This document shows, one piece after another, positions 46,740-57,948 of a DNA stretch of 64,000 nucleotides. Source of the DNA: Ambrosia x helenae (taxonomy: Eukaryota > Streptophyta > Magnoliopsida > Asterales > Asteraceae); contig CM061228.1 in NCBI GenBank assembly GCA_030844895.1, positions 134,521,068 to 134,585,067 of the forward strand, given 5' to 3'. A program made the position numbers and the translations under genes. How positions within the stretch are numbered: position 1 is the stretch's first letter; each line of letters starts with the position of its first letter. The notes under the pieces are model-generated. The model saw nothing but the letters and a program-made list of their open reading frames with translations. It searched no databases and was not told the DNA's origin.

Positions 46740-47632
46740 CTAGTGGGCTTACCCGCGCGTTGCTGCGGGATCCAAATACATTTTGCAATACAACAATATG
46801 ATTATGTACAAAATGCAAAATGTAGATTTAATAGTACATCCAAATACCGAACGTTGTGTTGCAAATAAGCCATTCTTAAAAAAATACTTAGCTGCTTGAC
46901 AAGCGTCGGGTGACCAAGTTGAATAACGTTATTACTTTTGCGCCCCTTTTTATGACCTATTGACTAAGTTGACGTGCTAACCCCTATCAGCCATATACAT
47001 TCGAATTTTTAAGTATTAAGCAACCATTTTCAACGATAAACATACTTCCATAGTTCCATGTAAGATACTAATCATTATGTATGTGTTACCATACAAATGT
47101 TGAACATAGCAACATGGGCACTAAATTATTGTTCGAAATTAAGTGGCAAGAGAGCTGATAACATGCACATCTTCATACTTGATTACAAACACACTTTATT
47201 ATATTTTTATTAAAAAGAAATAAGGTAAGTAATGCATTTATTAAAAGAAAAAATAACGAGCGAATACATGCTTAAACATATAAAGAAACAACAATAAAAC
47301 CTAAGTGATACATCATAGAAGAAAACACTTTGCATATCAACCTCCCTGGTAATCTTGACCCAAAGCGAGGGAAATTAGTTAACTTAGACTTCAGCAAAAC
47401 TATCATTGATCGGCAAACATATGAACATCATGGTTAATATGCATTGTAAGATATATAAATATGCAAGTGTTAGTTTTCAATTAAATTTACTCATTTGACA
47501 TGATTATAGTTACAAACAAACCATTGGTATCGTATACATACAACAAGATTTTGTTCTTATTGAAATGCAATTGGCATATGTAACAAATTTCCAACTAACA
47601 ATAACCAAATGCTTTTTCAATTATAGTGATGT

Positions 47633-48290
47633 TTTTTTTTGTAAATAAACTTTCATTCAAAAAACGCCCAACCGGTCCTTAAAGCAAGGACCGTCGGCAC
47701 CAACAAAATTACAACATGACAAAGGGGAATTACACCAATCATTCCATACTATATCTTTACATTTAGATCTAGTTTTTGCCTATAAATAAGAAAAAGACTT
47801 CGCACTCGCCACAATATCCCCAATGCACAGCTTCTTCCCATTGAAAACAGAATCATTACAAAATTACAACATAGACAAAGGGGAATTACACCAATCATTC
47901 GATACTATATCTTTACATTTAGATCTAGTTTTTGCCTATAAATAAGAAAAAGACTTCGCACTCGCCACAATATCCCCAATGCACGACTTCTTCCCATTGA
48001 AAACGGAATCATTCCTGACTTTCCAAAGAGTCCATATCGTTACCATAATCACCCCATGCACAATCATCCGTCTCTTCTTGCCCCCCTTTACGGTTTTATG
48101 AACTTCCAACAAGTGATCAGCACAAAGACTATAACTGTAAAATACGAATATCTTACCATTAGAAAGAATGTGGAAAGACAGATACAAAACGTCCCGATTA
48201 TTATTGCAATGATGTTTATAACTTGAATCTATTGTGGCAACAGCCTCCTGGAATCCCACAAGCGGCGCAAGGTCATGCTACTAACATAAA
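47633..48290 (-). pseudogene. LINE 3' fragment inside Helitron C
   Basis: The minus-strand frame 48259-47936 has VTIWTLWKVRNDSVFNGKK, matching the conserved C-terminal region of plant LINE ORF2 (compare LLTLWNERNDRVFNNKRR in the LINE at 19887). The end SKCKDIVSNDWCNSPL parallels SRCKDVDWKKWCKCPL there. A T run on the plus strand near 47632-47640 is the poly(A) side. Only the last part of the LINE is present, with an in-frame stop. Confidence 0.8.
47707..48013. repeat. ~160-bp tandem duplication in the LINE fragment
   Basis: AATTACAACATGACAAAGGG at 47707 recurs as AATTACAACATAGACAAAGG at 47866. The copies differ at only a few positions, so the duplication followed insertion. Confidence 0.9.
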
Positions 48291-48868
48291 GCTAAAAAAA
48301 TTATTGTAGTTCGTTAATAACCTATAAAAAATTTAGAAAAAGTGAGACCAAATCTATTGATTATCTTTTTAAATTGATGATATGTAGGTATTTCTTAAGC
48401 TTCGAGAGCATGCAGATGATAATATCAATAAAAAAGTTTTCTATAACATCACATTATTAATAGATTCGAAAGGTTTAAATTTGTATTAGGTATGAATGAC
48501 AATTAAAGAACCACACTTAATATCTACCAACATTTTGATCAATTCAATTTTAGTAAATAACAATAAAATAAAAAAACAAATCCATACCTGATATTTGCTG
48601 TAATCCAAAGGTTGTAGTGGCTAGTTATAGTCACCGGCCTCCCTACTGAAGCCCCAACCCACAACTTTTGTGAAAGATAGAGGAAGAGGAAGAAGACTAA
48701 ACCTTTGATTTAGAGTTAAATAAGCAATCACAAACATCCTCTTAAGTTGTAGGGAAAATTAAAGGACGATGGTATGAATTCCACATTGAATATATGATTT
48801 TAATTTATGCATACAAAAGGTCATAATCAATTAAACTTATAAAAGGGGTGGTTAATTGTGAATACTAG

Positions 48869-51082
48869 TAATGTGACCCGCGCGTTGCTGCGGTTGGTAA
48901 GTGAAAGCATTAATATTAACTTTACTTCAAGTTCATAAAGATTCACTATGGCCTCAGTTTATGGATGTATCACATAACGATCTGCAACCATTAAAATAAC
49001 TACAATATTTGTAACTCTTGCTCCACGAACTCCAGTTGCAACAAAAGCCTGTAAAAAAATATGCTTTGGCGTCTCTTTAATGTGTCAATTTATAAAACTT
49101 GCCAAAAGAGTTAACGGCTTGATGGGTCAAAAGATAATTTGTTAACTTTCAATTTCAAAACGCAAGGCACATATTTAAAATGATTAGGTTTGTACATACA
49201 TTGTAATTTAGCCCTTTTGCTCATGCTTATAAATATCTATGTATCTATCCTCTTTGTCTGATTGCTTACATATGTAAGTCTCATAATCTTTTTATCCTAA
49301 CGAATTTGAAAGTAATGGCTATAATGGACATGTATGCATGTTTCAATTTAAATGCATGAATATGTATTGAAAATCTACCTTCATCACCCTAAAATATAAG
49401 CAAATATGGCATTTGTTAGCAAGTAAAAAAATCAACATACTTAATAATAAAAAAGTGCTTAGGTCGCCTTTTGTCTAGTCATAGAACATAATAAAAGTGA
49501 AGAAAAAAAACTAAAGGTGGCAGTTTTGACCCATTTTGTTGGATGAGTCGATTCAAATTATGTTTTTATCTCTAACGGGTCAAATGTATATCGAACACAA
49601 CTCAGATGAATATGTATTGAAAATCTATCTTCATCACCCTAAAATATAAGCAAATATGGCATCAGTTAGCAAGTAAAAAAATCAACATAATTAATAATAA
49701 AAAAGTGCTTAGGTCGCCTTTCGTCTAGTCATAGAACATAATAAAAGTGAAAAACAAAATTAAAGGTGACAGTTTTGACCCATTTTGTTGAATGAGTCGA
49801 TTCAAATTATGCTTTTATCTCTAACGGGTCAAATGCATATCGAATGGAAACGCCATGAACACAACTCAGATGTAAAATACATATCCAAATACCTTAAAGC
49901 GTTACATGTCGCCTCAGTGGTGGAAAACGTCCTCCGTTTGAAAATGGTTAGGGATAGTACAAACGGTTTTCAATGCAATTGCTACAACAACGGGTTCGAG
50001 AAGTTAGATCAAATTCAAAATTTCAGCTGCATGAAAATCAACAACACCCTGTCAACAATAAGAATTCACACAATTTAGAAAGTTCAAATACAACATAATC
50101 TAAACAAATTGAGAATCGTGCTAAATCATAATCTATGTGTACTCACCCCCTCTATTACAAACAGAGGGATAATTTGATAATCCAGTTAGCCCAATATTCT
50201 CATATGTGTAATTGACATCAATTTTATTACATATATCAAATGCGTAATTGACATCAAAATGCACGCAATCTTTGAAGGTTGAGTAGTAAGCACCAAGGAG
50301 TTTCGTATTTAGTAATTACGACTTCAAATTCAGTAATGATCTAGGATGTCAACATCTAAGTCTTGAATTAACCCTAATAAGTAATAAAAACAATAACTAA
50401 AAAACATAAGTCGAGGTTGATACAAAATTCGAAGGTCGCCGGACCTATGGACGGAGATGGAAGACCTTCCCTTTCCAGAAATCTAGTAGATTTATAATAT
50501 CCAAACAAAAAAGAAAACATTGTTTAATTTCAAATAAACATAATAAAAACTCAAACACTAACGATTAATTATTAACAATTGACAATATGTAAGAATCGGT
50601 AATTACCATAGTGTAGCATATAACTGTTAACTTAATAAATTGAAGAAGATAGAAACGATTAGGAAAGGAAGGCCTCCAATGCCTCGTAAAAGCCTATTCC
50701 GATAGACGATAGCACATAACAAAACCCCTAGTAAACAAATGCATACTAACCTAGAAGCTTTGACTATTGACTCAAACTCTTAAGACTCAAATCTATTTAA
50801 GTATTTATAAATCAGCATCTAATATTGACTATAAGTTATCTAAAGCTGCTACTTTTGAAATATCTATAAGTTGCAATCCAAATGCTTATAGCTCTTTTTA
50901 TATAAGTTTCTTATTCTTATATCTATTTATAACCAGAGCAATTTATTTTGAGATGACAAACACATACACAAAAAAACAGTCACAGAATTTCACCAACTAA
51001 TTTAATAAATAAGGTACCAATTAATTCAATAAACAAAATAAATATTTTTTTCTGATGAGGATAACAAAATTTATTGCAAAAC
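48869..51082. other. Helitron B body, 3' part
   Basis: AT-rich, with a tandem duplication at 49357-49871. Frames at 49785-50078 and elsewhere show no recognisable motif and span the repeat, so I do not accept them as genes. A GC-richer patch at 50430-50480 could be a captured exon, but I cannot identify it. Confidence 0.45.
49357..49871. repeat. 250-bp tandem duplication in Helitron B
   Basis: TGAATATGTATTGAAAATCT begins at 49357 and again at 49607. The second copy has a short insertion (ATGGAAACGCCATG) near its end. Similarity is above 90% by eye. Confidence 0.9.
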
Positions 51083-52226
51083 TCAATTCTTGGGTCTCAT
51101 TTTCAACCCTATTTTACCAAGAACAAGTTTGGGAATTGCTGGTGGATTATCAAGTCCAATGCTTCGACTAAACTCATTTGCAAGCTCCACAAGTCGGTAT
51201 TTATCCTTTGCGATCATTTTGTTCGAGTTGTAATACCCGAGCCATGCCTGATATGCCGGTTCTTTGTTTTTCATGTCCACATTACACAACGCCTTCTCCA
51301 CCTGTACATTCAAAATAATAAGGTCAAACCTTAGACTTCTACACATAGCGTTGAGTCTAGTCGAGTTAATAGCCGAACAAAAGAAAAGTCAAACCTTTTT
51401 CTTTGTATTGGGATCTAGCAAAGGTAGTTCGCATTTTGCAATAGGCAACCCTTTAATTGTAGAAAAAAAAGAACTTTTACCAGGGTGTTAGTAACAATAT
51501 CCCTTGCCCTTCCTTCCCTACGCCTAGTTCTTCCCAGCCGATGAATGTACTGGGCTTTATCCGCCGGAATCCCAACGTGTATTGGGTCATTGGGTCAAAC
51601 AGGTTTGGATGAAAACATGTTATATAAAAAAAATGTGTTACATATATTTGAAATGCGGTTCATACCTGTATGACAAGAGTTACATCGGGATAATCAACTC
51701 CACGTGCAGACACATCAGAGGTATCAAGAATAAGACCCTTTGACCTTCTAAACTCATCTGAAACCTAAGTCCTATAACTCTGTGGTTTTCTAGAATGAAT
51801 TTCTCTGATGTTTAATTTGAGCTCACCAAGCAAGTCAGCAACAAGTTGGGTGACCTTTGCAGTTGTGCAAAACACAAGAACCTGAATATAAACAGCATAT
51901 ACTTAACAGTCATGATTTAAAAGAAAATGCAGCCATTACCAATTTTTTTAAATTATAAAAATCTAGACCTTATAGTCAGGATCATCTGCAATATGATCTT
52001 TCAGGAGAGTGTATAAGAGCGAAAAATGCTTGTCCAGTGGTGCAACTAAATGTGTTTGTTGAACCTAAAGGAATTATAACACGCGTCGATGAGAATATAT
52101 TAATTCGTAATAAAAGATTTTATAGAAGCGTTTAAACAATATACCTGTGTGTGGGTCTCTTCACTACCTTCGCGTATAGTGTTGATGTATTCATGATCTC
52201 TATCCAAAGCTGCTACTTTAAATCAG
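51083..52226 (-). pseudogene. captured 3' exons of a DEAD-box RNA helicase (RH25/26/31-like)
   Basis: Minus-strand exons, 5' to 3', give DRDHEYINTIREGSEETH (about 52215-52146), QQTHLVAPLDKHFSLLYTLL (about 52064-51968), VLVFCTTAKVTQLVADLLGE into HSRKPQSYR and VSDEFRRSKGLIL then TSDVSARGVDYPDVTLVIQ (51882-51667), QYIHRLGRTRRREGRARDIV (51580-51490) and a C-terminal exon (51310-51083) with EPAYQAWLGYYNS and NPPAIPKLVLGK. These are the second helicase domain, including motif VI (HRLGRTRR), and the tail of a plant DEAD-box ATP-dependent RNA helicase. The N-terminal half with the Walker A and DEAD motifs is absent. A stop codon falls between PQSYRT and VSDEF (about 51771), and the VTSDV position reads DTSDV. 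Intron-like gaps are kept, so capture was at the DNA level. Confidence 0.85.
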
Positions 52227-52469
52227 CATCTGAGTCGTCTTCTTCTTCTCCAAGTCCCAGAATTTCAAGCTGCAATAACTAAGTGGAATGAACAAACAAT
52301 CAAAAGTTTCAACAAAAACAATATTATGTTGAACTAAAGATCTTAAGTCAAATAAAACTTGGCACTAAAATACCCTATCCCCAACCCAAATCAAACAAAT
52401 TACACTAAATTTTAATTCTACTCATTATATTAACCAAAGATTACCTCTTTATTTCCTATTTAGATTAAG

Positions 52470-52890
52470 AGGATTCCGGATCGGTGAACAACCATCTTCT
52501 AATGTTAATAATGCATTATCACCCTTCATCTATTGTAGAATCTGATCAAAATGTAATATATTAATAAAATTTGTTAGAATAACAATAGAAAGTAGCAGGT
52601 TTACCTTTCTTCTCTTGTGATCAACCGACTCCAGAGCTGAACGAAGTTTTGCTACTTGTGTCGCGTCTTCGGCTGCCTTGGTTGCTAATGTACCTGCAAT
52701 ATCCTATTAACAACACACGCACACACATACGGTTAAAGAATATTATAAATTTGGGCAAAAGTTGTAAAATACAAAACAGAATTATAAACCCGTTGTGCAT
52801 ACTCTACTAATAGTTGCCTAAGTGCATCAGTAACGGGCGGTATTGCAACAACAAGCTCAGCCATACAACCATCCATTATTGTAGTACAAA
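52470..52890 (-). pseudogene. captured exons of a KAC/KIN-14-like kinesin
   Basis: Three short minus-strand exons with plausible splice borders read MAELVVAIPPVTDALRQLL...EYAQR (about 52862-52790), GTLATKAAEDATQVAKLRSA then VDHKRRK (about 52700-52605) and KGDNALLTLEDGCSPIRNP (about 52545-52480). The series matches, from memory, the C-terminal region after the coiled coil of plant KAC-type kinesins (KIN-14), which act in actin-dependent chloroplast movement. No motor domain is present. A stop occurs just before MKGDN. The family assignment is moderately sure; an unrelated coiled-coil protein remains possible. Confidence 0.55.
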
Positions 52891-53040
52891 CAAGAAATTT
52901 GACAACAAAAGCATAATTTCCATGAAAAATTAACAAGAAACAACCGTTGAATACCATCTATCATCTTACATTCAAGGAAAACACTTAATCAAACAAAAAA
53001 GTTTCAACTTTAATCTAAACCCATATAGATTCAAGCAGCA

Positions 53041-53132
53041 ATTCAGCCGGAATGGCGAGTTTCTTGTTCAAGTCACTTCAATTCAGCCGGAATGGCGAGT
53101 TTCTTGTTCAAGTCACTTCAATTCAGCCGGAA
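53041..53132. repeat. 40-bp tandem repeat
   Basis: ATTCAGCCGGAATGGCGAGT starts at 53041 and 53081, and a partial third copy at 53121. The unit is 40 bp, not a multiple of three, so it would shift any frame. Confidence 0.9.
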
Positions 53133-54278
53133 TTCTATGCTTCCCTTTTGTATCTGCAATAAAGACCTTCAAAATTTAATCATACCCAACATGTTAATTG
53201 TCAAAATAAAGATTGAAAAACAAAAAAAAAAAATGTGACTTTCCATAGAAGACATGAAGCATATACCACAGAAAAAAAAAAAAAAAAAACTTAAGGAGCA
53301 TAACTAAACCCTAAATCAAACATTTTGAAAATTATTTCCATCCAAGAAAATACCATTCTGCCCAAACAAGTAGATGAAATCAACATATCAACAAAGATTA
53401 TTAAAAAATAGTAACCCAACATGTAAACATAAACATGTTTAATAATAGCATTACACCAAAACAGACAATTTAGAGATCAAGAACCTAAGAACTACCCAAA
53501 ACCATAATTGGACAGTGCAAGCGTGCGACGAAAGTAAGGGAGGCGGCGATGATGGCTGATGTAGGGTTTCTCTAAAAGCAAGAGAGCATATAGGAATGAA
53601 TGTGTCGCTTGAATAGGAGAGACCTACTTCATAATAATAATGAATAATGAATTTCAATGATGCAAAACTGATGTGGTAATTAATGACGATGACACTGAAT
53701 TGACGAGGAATTCAGGATGAAGCCAGTGATTTTATCATTGAAAGCATCCAATTAAATGCACAATATTGATGTCAAGCCATCGATTGTTAAAGCACATCAG
53801 TTACAAGAGGATGCAAGAGGGTATGTAAGGGTAAGGATGGAATCAATATTTATATTTTAACTAAAGAGGGTGGATAAAATTACAATAATGACCTTGTAAG
53901 TGTCTTAATATACCTCTAAGTGACTAATTTACCCTTATCAAATAAGCTTTATTAAATTGTGTATGTAGCTATAAAACTTGTACCCATAACAAAATGACAA
54001 CATTGTACATCACTCTTCCTTTATAATGTATTATAGATGATTAAGGGTAAGAAGGGGATTAGAAGGGTAAGATGGGAATTAGATTTTAGTTTATAACTAA
54101 ATGATCTAGATAGATTTACTATATTAACCTTGTAAGTGTCTTAATTGTCACTAACATACCCATAATACCCTAAATTTTTTGCTTAAATATGTTATACATG
54201 TTGCTTCTTAAGTTGTACAGAGGTGAAAATGATAATGTTAGCCATCACTCCTCCTTTATAATGTATTATAGATATAGA

Positions 54279-56472
54279 TAATACAGTATTATTATTTACT
54301 TAAATTTTAATATTGTCGTTAAAAAAAAAAACCCTTAAATTTTAATATTATTTTTACAACTGCCATAAAATTTAATATGAATTACTCAAAAGTGGTTTTT
54401 TTGTCTAACGGTCACAATTCACCTATTTTCGGTCACGATTTGGTTAGAGACATTCTTTTTGATATATTTAGGCATATATGGATTTAACCGGGGTTTCCCC
54501 TCTGGTGCGCTTGAGGATTAGCATTTTCACAGTGGCCCAGACTGCTTTAAAAGCTGCTTCTGGCAATATAACCAAACACGAGAAAACGTGTCTTGACTAC
54601 TAAAAATGTTCGATCGAAATATTGAATAGCTGTGTGTTGGCTCCAGAGTCCAGTTAAAGTGTTCTGTAATCTGTATGTTGCACAAATACAGTCACAGATT
54701 TATAGCCTACGAAAAATGTTCCAAAAGGGTATAAGCCATAAGTTCTTTAAGTTTTTGGGCTTCTAGGTGAAGCACTATTGGGCTTATCCATGTCCAAATT
54801 TCATTTAAGCCATTAACACCCATTTCAACACCATCTGTCCATTTTCCATATTAGCCATCTTATATATTTTTACGGACCATCCCAACAAATGGTTATGGCA
54901 AAGTTCCTTGTCTTTTTTATGAAAAGATATCCAACATTTTACTTTGATCATCGAATTTTAACCATATATCTTCACATATCTCTCTCCATAATATTTAAAA
55001 TCATTGTTCAAATTTATAATATATTCATTCAAAAGGGGATAGCGGCGCAACTCGTGGCCCGTTTACCCGCCTCCCACTTGTCGGTCTTAATGTAATTTTT
55101 ATTGTAAACTTATAATTCTATACTTTTAACTCACACTTATAAGCTGTATTAAAAAGTAACCAAGAAATATATTTAATATTAATTATTTTTTACAAAAAAA
55201 TATCATATTATATAAACTGTTTTTTTTACGTGTGTACACCTAGAGTTGTCCAATATTGGGTTTTAGCCTGTTTACAAACCAATTTCGCCCTATACTGGTT
55301 TTTCGCCAAACCGGTTTGGGTTGCGCTTTTGGTTTGGTCTCAGTTCATTTTGGCCATTTTGAGCATCGGTTTTTCAAAACAATTTCGCTTCGATTTCAGT
55401 TGACAAATACCACTTGTCCCTAAGACCTAGATTGCGATTTGAGAGGTTTGCTGAACTAACAATAGGTGAAATAGTTATTTTGATAGTAGTATACTACTAT
55501 ACTAGTATCTAATGTTAGCATTTTCTTATAGGTCATACACTAAAATGATTCCGTGCCACTTACGTTTGTTGTAACATAAAAGTCATACAAAGATTTTCCT
55601 AGTAATAAGGTATAGAAAAGGGATTTGAGATCTTGTCACATGACCATCATCATGTGAGGGAGTAAAGTAAACGGTGTATAGCAAAATCGTGAACATGGTC
55701 AAGCCGCCTATAATGAGACACGGATCGGGTTTGGTAGGTCAAAGTTCATACCTTTTTACCTTTGACTTTTCATCCATAAGAAGTTGCCAAGAAAGATGGA
55801 ACAAATTAAATGAACCGGCCAAACGTCACTCACTCTCCAATTGGAGGATAATGCTTCAAACATATTTCCCTTCAATGAAATCACAATTTTCCTTTATGTA
55901 ATTTAGAAAAACTATTAGTATTTATACACCAAAACATTATAGAATTATAACATATGACAAACCATTAAGAAAAAAATTTAAGTTATAATTAAAGAGAAAT
56001 ACGCAATCCTTTTGGTAATTTTATAGGTTTATGTGATGTGTCAATTGCCATTATGATAGTATAAGTCACGAGCGAGCGATAACTAAATTGTTAATCAAAA
56101 CTGGACTAAAAAACGACCGAATCAAACCGAAAAGCGATTTAACCGAAAACCGAATTAGCCGAATATCGGTTATCAGCTTTTTTCTTGTAGCATCTATTAA
56201 CTGAAATGAACCGAACCAAACCATTTATTCATCTCATGTATTTATTTCTTTGTTTCATGTATCTATGCCTCCATATCATGTATTTCTAAGAAAAATTGGA
56301 CCAAATTTGGTTTTGGTTATTAATCGAAATTTACCGAACTGAAACCGACAAATTAACCGAATAAACCCAACCAATTAACCGAAAACTATTGATTAATAAA
56401 CGTAATTAATCGATAACTTTGGTTTCAATTAAGGCTAATAACCGAATCAAAGTTTACATATCCCTAGTATAA
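54279..56472. other. non-coding, with MITE remnants
   Basis: No gene supported. 55260-55400 (GGTTTTTCGCC, TTGGTTTGG) and 56050-56460 (repeated AACCGAA and CCGAATC motifs) look like worn MITEs of the kind with repeated short inverted words. Their ends were not resolved. Frames at 54889-55095 and 55674-55901 have no recognisable motif. Confidence 0.4.
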
Positions 56473-56681
56473 GAGGGTGTTTGGGATTACGTTTTGAATC
56501 CGATTTTTAGATTATTGCGTTTTGAAAATGCAGATAATCAGTTTTTAGTGTTTGGGATTGCGTTTTGTAAATGCAGATAATCAGTTTTTTAGGCAACAAA
56601 ACACAATAATCTATAAGCAGCTCCACCCCTGTTTTTCCAAAACGCATAATCTGTTTTGAATAATCTATCCCAAACACCCCC
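56473..56681. mobile_element. MITE with GGGTGTTTGGGATTA ends
   Basis: GAGGGTGTTTGGGATTA and TCCCAAACACCCCC are inverted ends around 209 bp. Inside, TGCAGATAATCAGTTTTT occurs twice about 48 bp apart. It is related in its ends to the element at 34302. Confidence 0.6.
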
Positions 56682-57666
56682 TAAGTAATATATAACGTAC
56701 ATGTAAATTTACCAAATCATGACTAAAATAATTATAATGTTGACCAAAATAGTTATAAGAATTTTTACGGAGGGATTGGAGTAGGTTCCAATGCCGATTA
56801 ACTACCTACTAAAGTTTAAAATATTAATAAATCAGTCTAATAATAATATAATATTTGTGATTGCTAAAGTTTAACTAATGTACATCATTCATACCTTATA
56901 GCCATCAAGCTAGAAAACCAGCTGACCTATCAACTATTCTTTATGACTTGACTTAGCGTCCTCCTCACGATGAACCTCACGAGCAAATGAATTCTTATAA
57001 GATTGGAATTTGGAAACCCATAATTAATAATTAATTTATAAATTTGTAATTTCTTTAATGATTTTTCCACAACAGAGACAATATTCAAAGTGATGTATCT
57101 GAATACAAATAAAATGACTTATTGACTTAGTTGTTTATACGACATAGATTGATGAACATATTTTGAGAGAAGTTTATAAGGAATCAATTTGCTTGTATGT
57201 TTACCCGGTTTTATCCTACACGTATGAGAGACGCGTTAAGAAGTTGTGAGTTCTGATAACACATATTAACAAGTATAACAAAAAATATTTGACTTGGCTA
57301 CAAATCTTTCGAGCTATTAAATTGAATAAAACTTATATTAATCACTAAAATACTAAGCTTAACTCAATCAACAACAACATAAAAGAAAATTTTTATAGGG
57401 TACTAAAACAAGGATAATACCTTATATATTTTCAATAAAAAAATTAAATCAATTTGAAAAATAAAACAAAATCTCGCAAAATCTAGGCACGTGTAGGCGT
57501 GTAACATCAAAAGTTGTTGAGACAAAGTCAACATTTGAGTTGCCGCAAACTTCGTGGAATAATCTCTCTCTCTCTGTATATATGTGTGTATATATATATA
57601 TATTACAATCTCTTCATCTTCAAACTCTACAAAATCTTTACAACTCTCTCTTTCTGTATCCAAACA
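56682..57666. other. upstream region of the secreted-peptide gene
   Basis: AT-rich non-coding sequence. A TATATATATATAT stretch at about 57590-57603 lies 65-75 bp before the ATG and may serve as TATA box. A CTCTCTCT leader follows. Another upstream ATG in frame (57514) would add a run of hydrophobic residues and is rejected as the start. Confidence 0.5.
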
Positions 57667-57948
57667 ATGGCTCGTACAAAGCTCCTTCTTTTCATGCTAC
57701 TGATACTATTCACGTCTTCAACAACCGGCCGGAAATTATTAAACACACCGGACTCCGGTACCGGAAAAGAGTCTTCTCTCTCTAAAATACGTTTATATCT
57801 AAGTGTTCTTCCAAAGGGCACCGTACCTGCTTCTACTCCAAGCAAAAAAGGTCACTCTTCAACCACCGACGAGAAGCTCATCGCCCGCCACCTCATCGCC
57901 GTCGACCGGATCCTCCGCTCCGTCCCTAGCCCCGGCGTCGGTCACTAA
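57667..57948 (+). CDS. secreted signalling-peptide precursor with two SxPS...GH motifs (PIP/IDA-like/CEP-like)
   Basis: This intronless frame of 93 residues starts at MARTK. Residues 1-21 form a signal peptide (basic start, hydrophobic core LLLFMLLILF, small residues near SSTTG), so the product should enter the secretory pathway. The middle is variable and polar. Two short motifs stand out: VPASTPSKKGH at residues 53-63, after LPKG, and the C-terminal SVPSPGVGH at 85-93. Both share S-x-P-S followed by a G-H ending, as in the PIP family, whose members can hold two such cores. LPKG plus the first motif also recalls IDA-like peptides, and PGVGH recalls CEP peptides. In these families a short peptide is cut out of the precursor and binds a leucine-rich-repeat receptor kinase. 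The gene appears intact with no transposon inside. Class assignment among PIP, IDA-like and CEP is uncertain. Confidence 0.75.
   Translation: MARTKLLLFMLLILFTSSTTGRKLLNTPDSGTGKESSLSKIRLYLSVLPKGTVPASTPSKKGHSSTTDEKLIARHLIAVDRILRSVPSPGVGH

Larger units (their letters stand above)
48865..54037 (-). mobile_element. Helitron B, innermost, carrying captured gene fragments (5.2 kb)
   Basis: The minus-strand 5' end is TCTATAATACATTATAAAGG (ending at 54037), preceded by A. The 3' end is CCGCAGCAACGCGCGGG, then TCACATTA and CTAG (48865-48868) before T. It lies wholly inside Helitron C. It carries exons of two unrelated genes in its own orientation (kinesin-like first, DEAD-box helicase second) and has no Rep/helicase, so it is non-autonomous. 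Confidence 0.8.
46740..54272 (-). mobile_element. Helitron C, inserted six bases inside Helitron A
   Basis: The minus-strand 5' end is TCTATAATACATTATAAAGG (ending at 54272). The 3' end is CCCGCAGCAACGCGCGGG, then TAAGCCCA and CTAG (46740-46743) before T. It interrupts Helitron A between TCTATA and TTATAT, the expected A/T site. Excluding Helitron B it is about 2.4 kb. It contains a LINE fragment and a MITE end but no Rep/helicase. Confidence 0.75.
39062..54278 (-). mobile_element. Helitron A, outermost of three nested Helitrons
   Basis: The minus-strand 3' end is CCCGCGGCAACGCGTGGG (hairpin), then CATTACCG and CTAG before T (39062-39065). Its 5' end is split: the first six bases, TCTATA, are at 54273-54278 and the rest, TTATATTATTAAGG, resumes at 46739. 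Joined, they align base for base with the 5' end of Helitron B with few changes. Outer flanks are A and T, the expected target. Excluding Helitron C it is about 7.7 kb, of which 3.7 kb is a solo LTR. No Rep/helicase gene is visible. A minus-strand frame at 46120-45984 (MPVGSAGEDGVVFHTDEDE) may be a captured 5' exon. Confidence 0.75.

Noticed and set aside
49785..50078. 97-residue plus-strand frame in Helitron B
   Set aside because: It begins in a tandem duplication, is antisense to the element, and has no recognisable motif or splice context.
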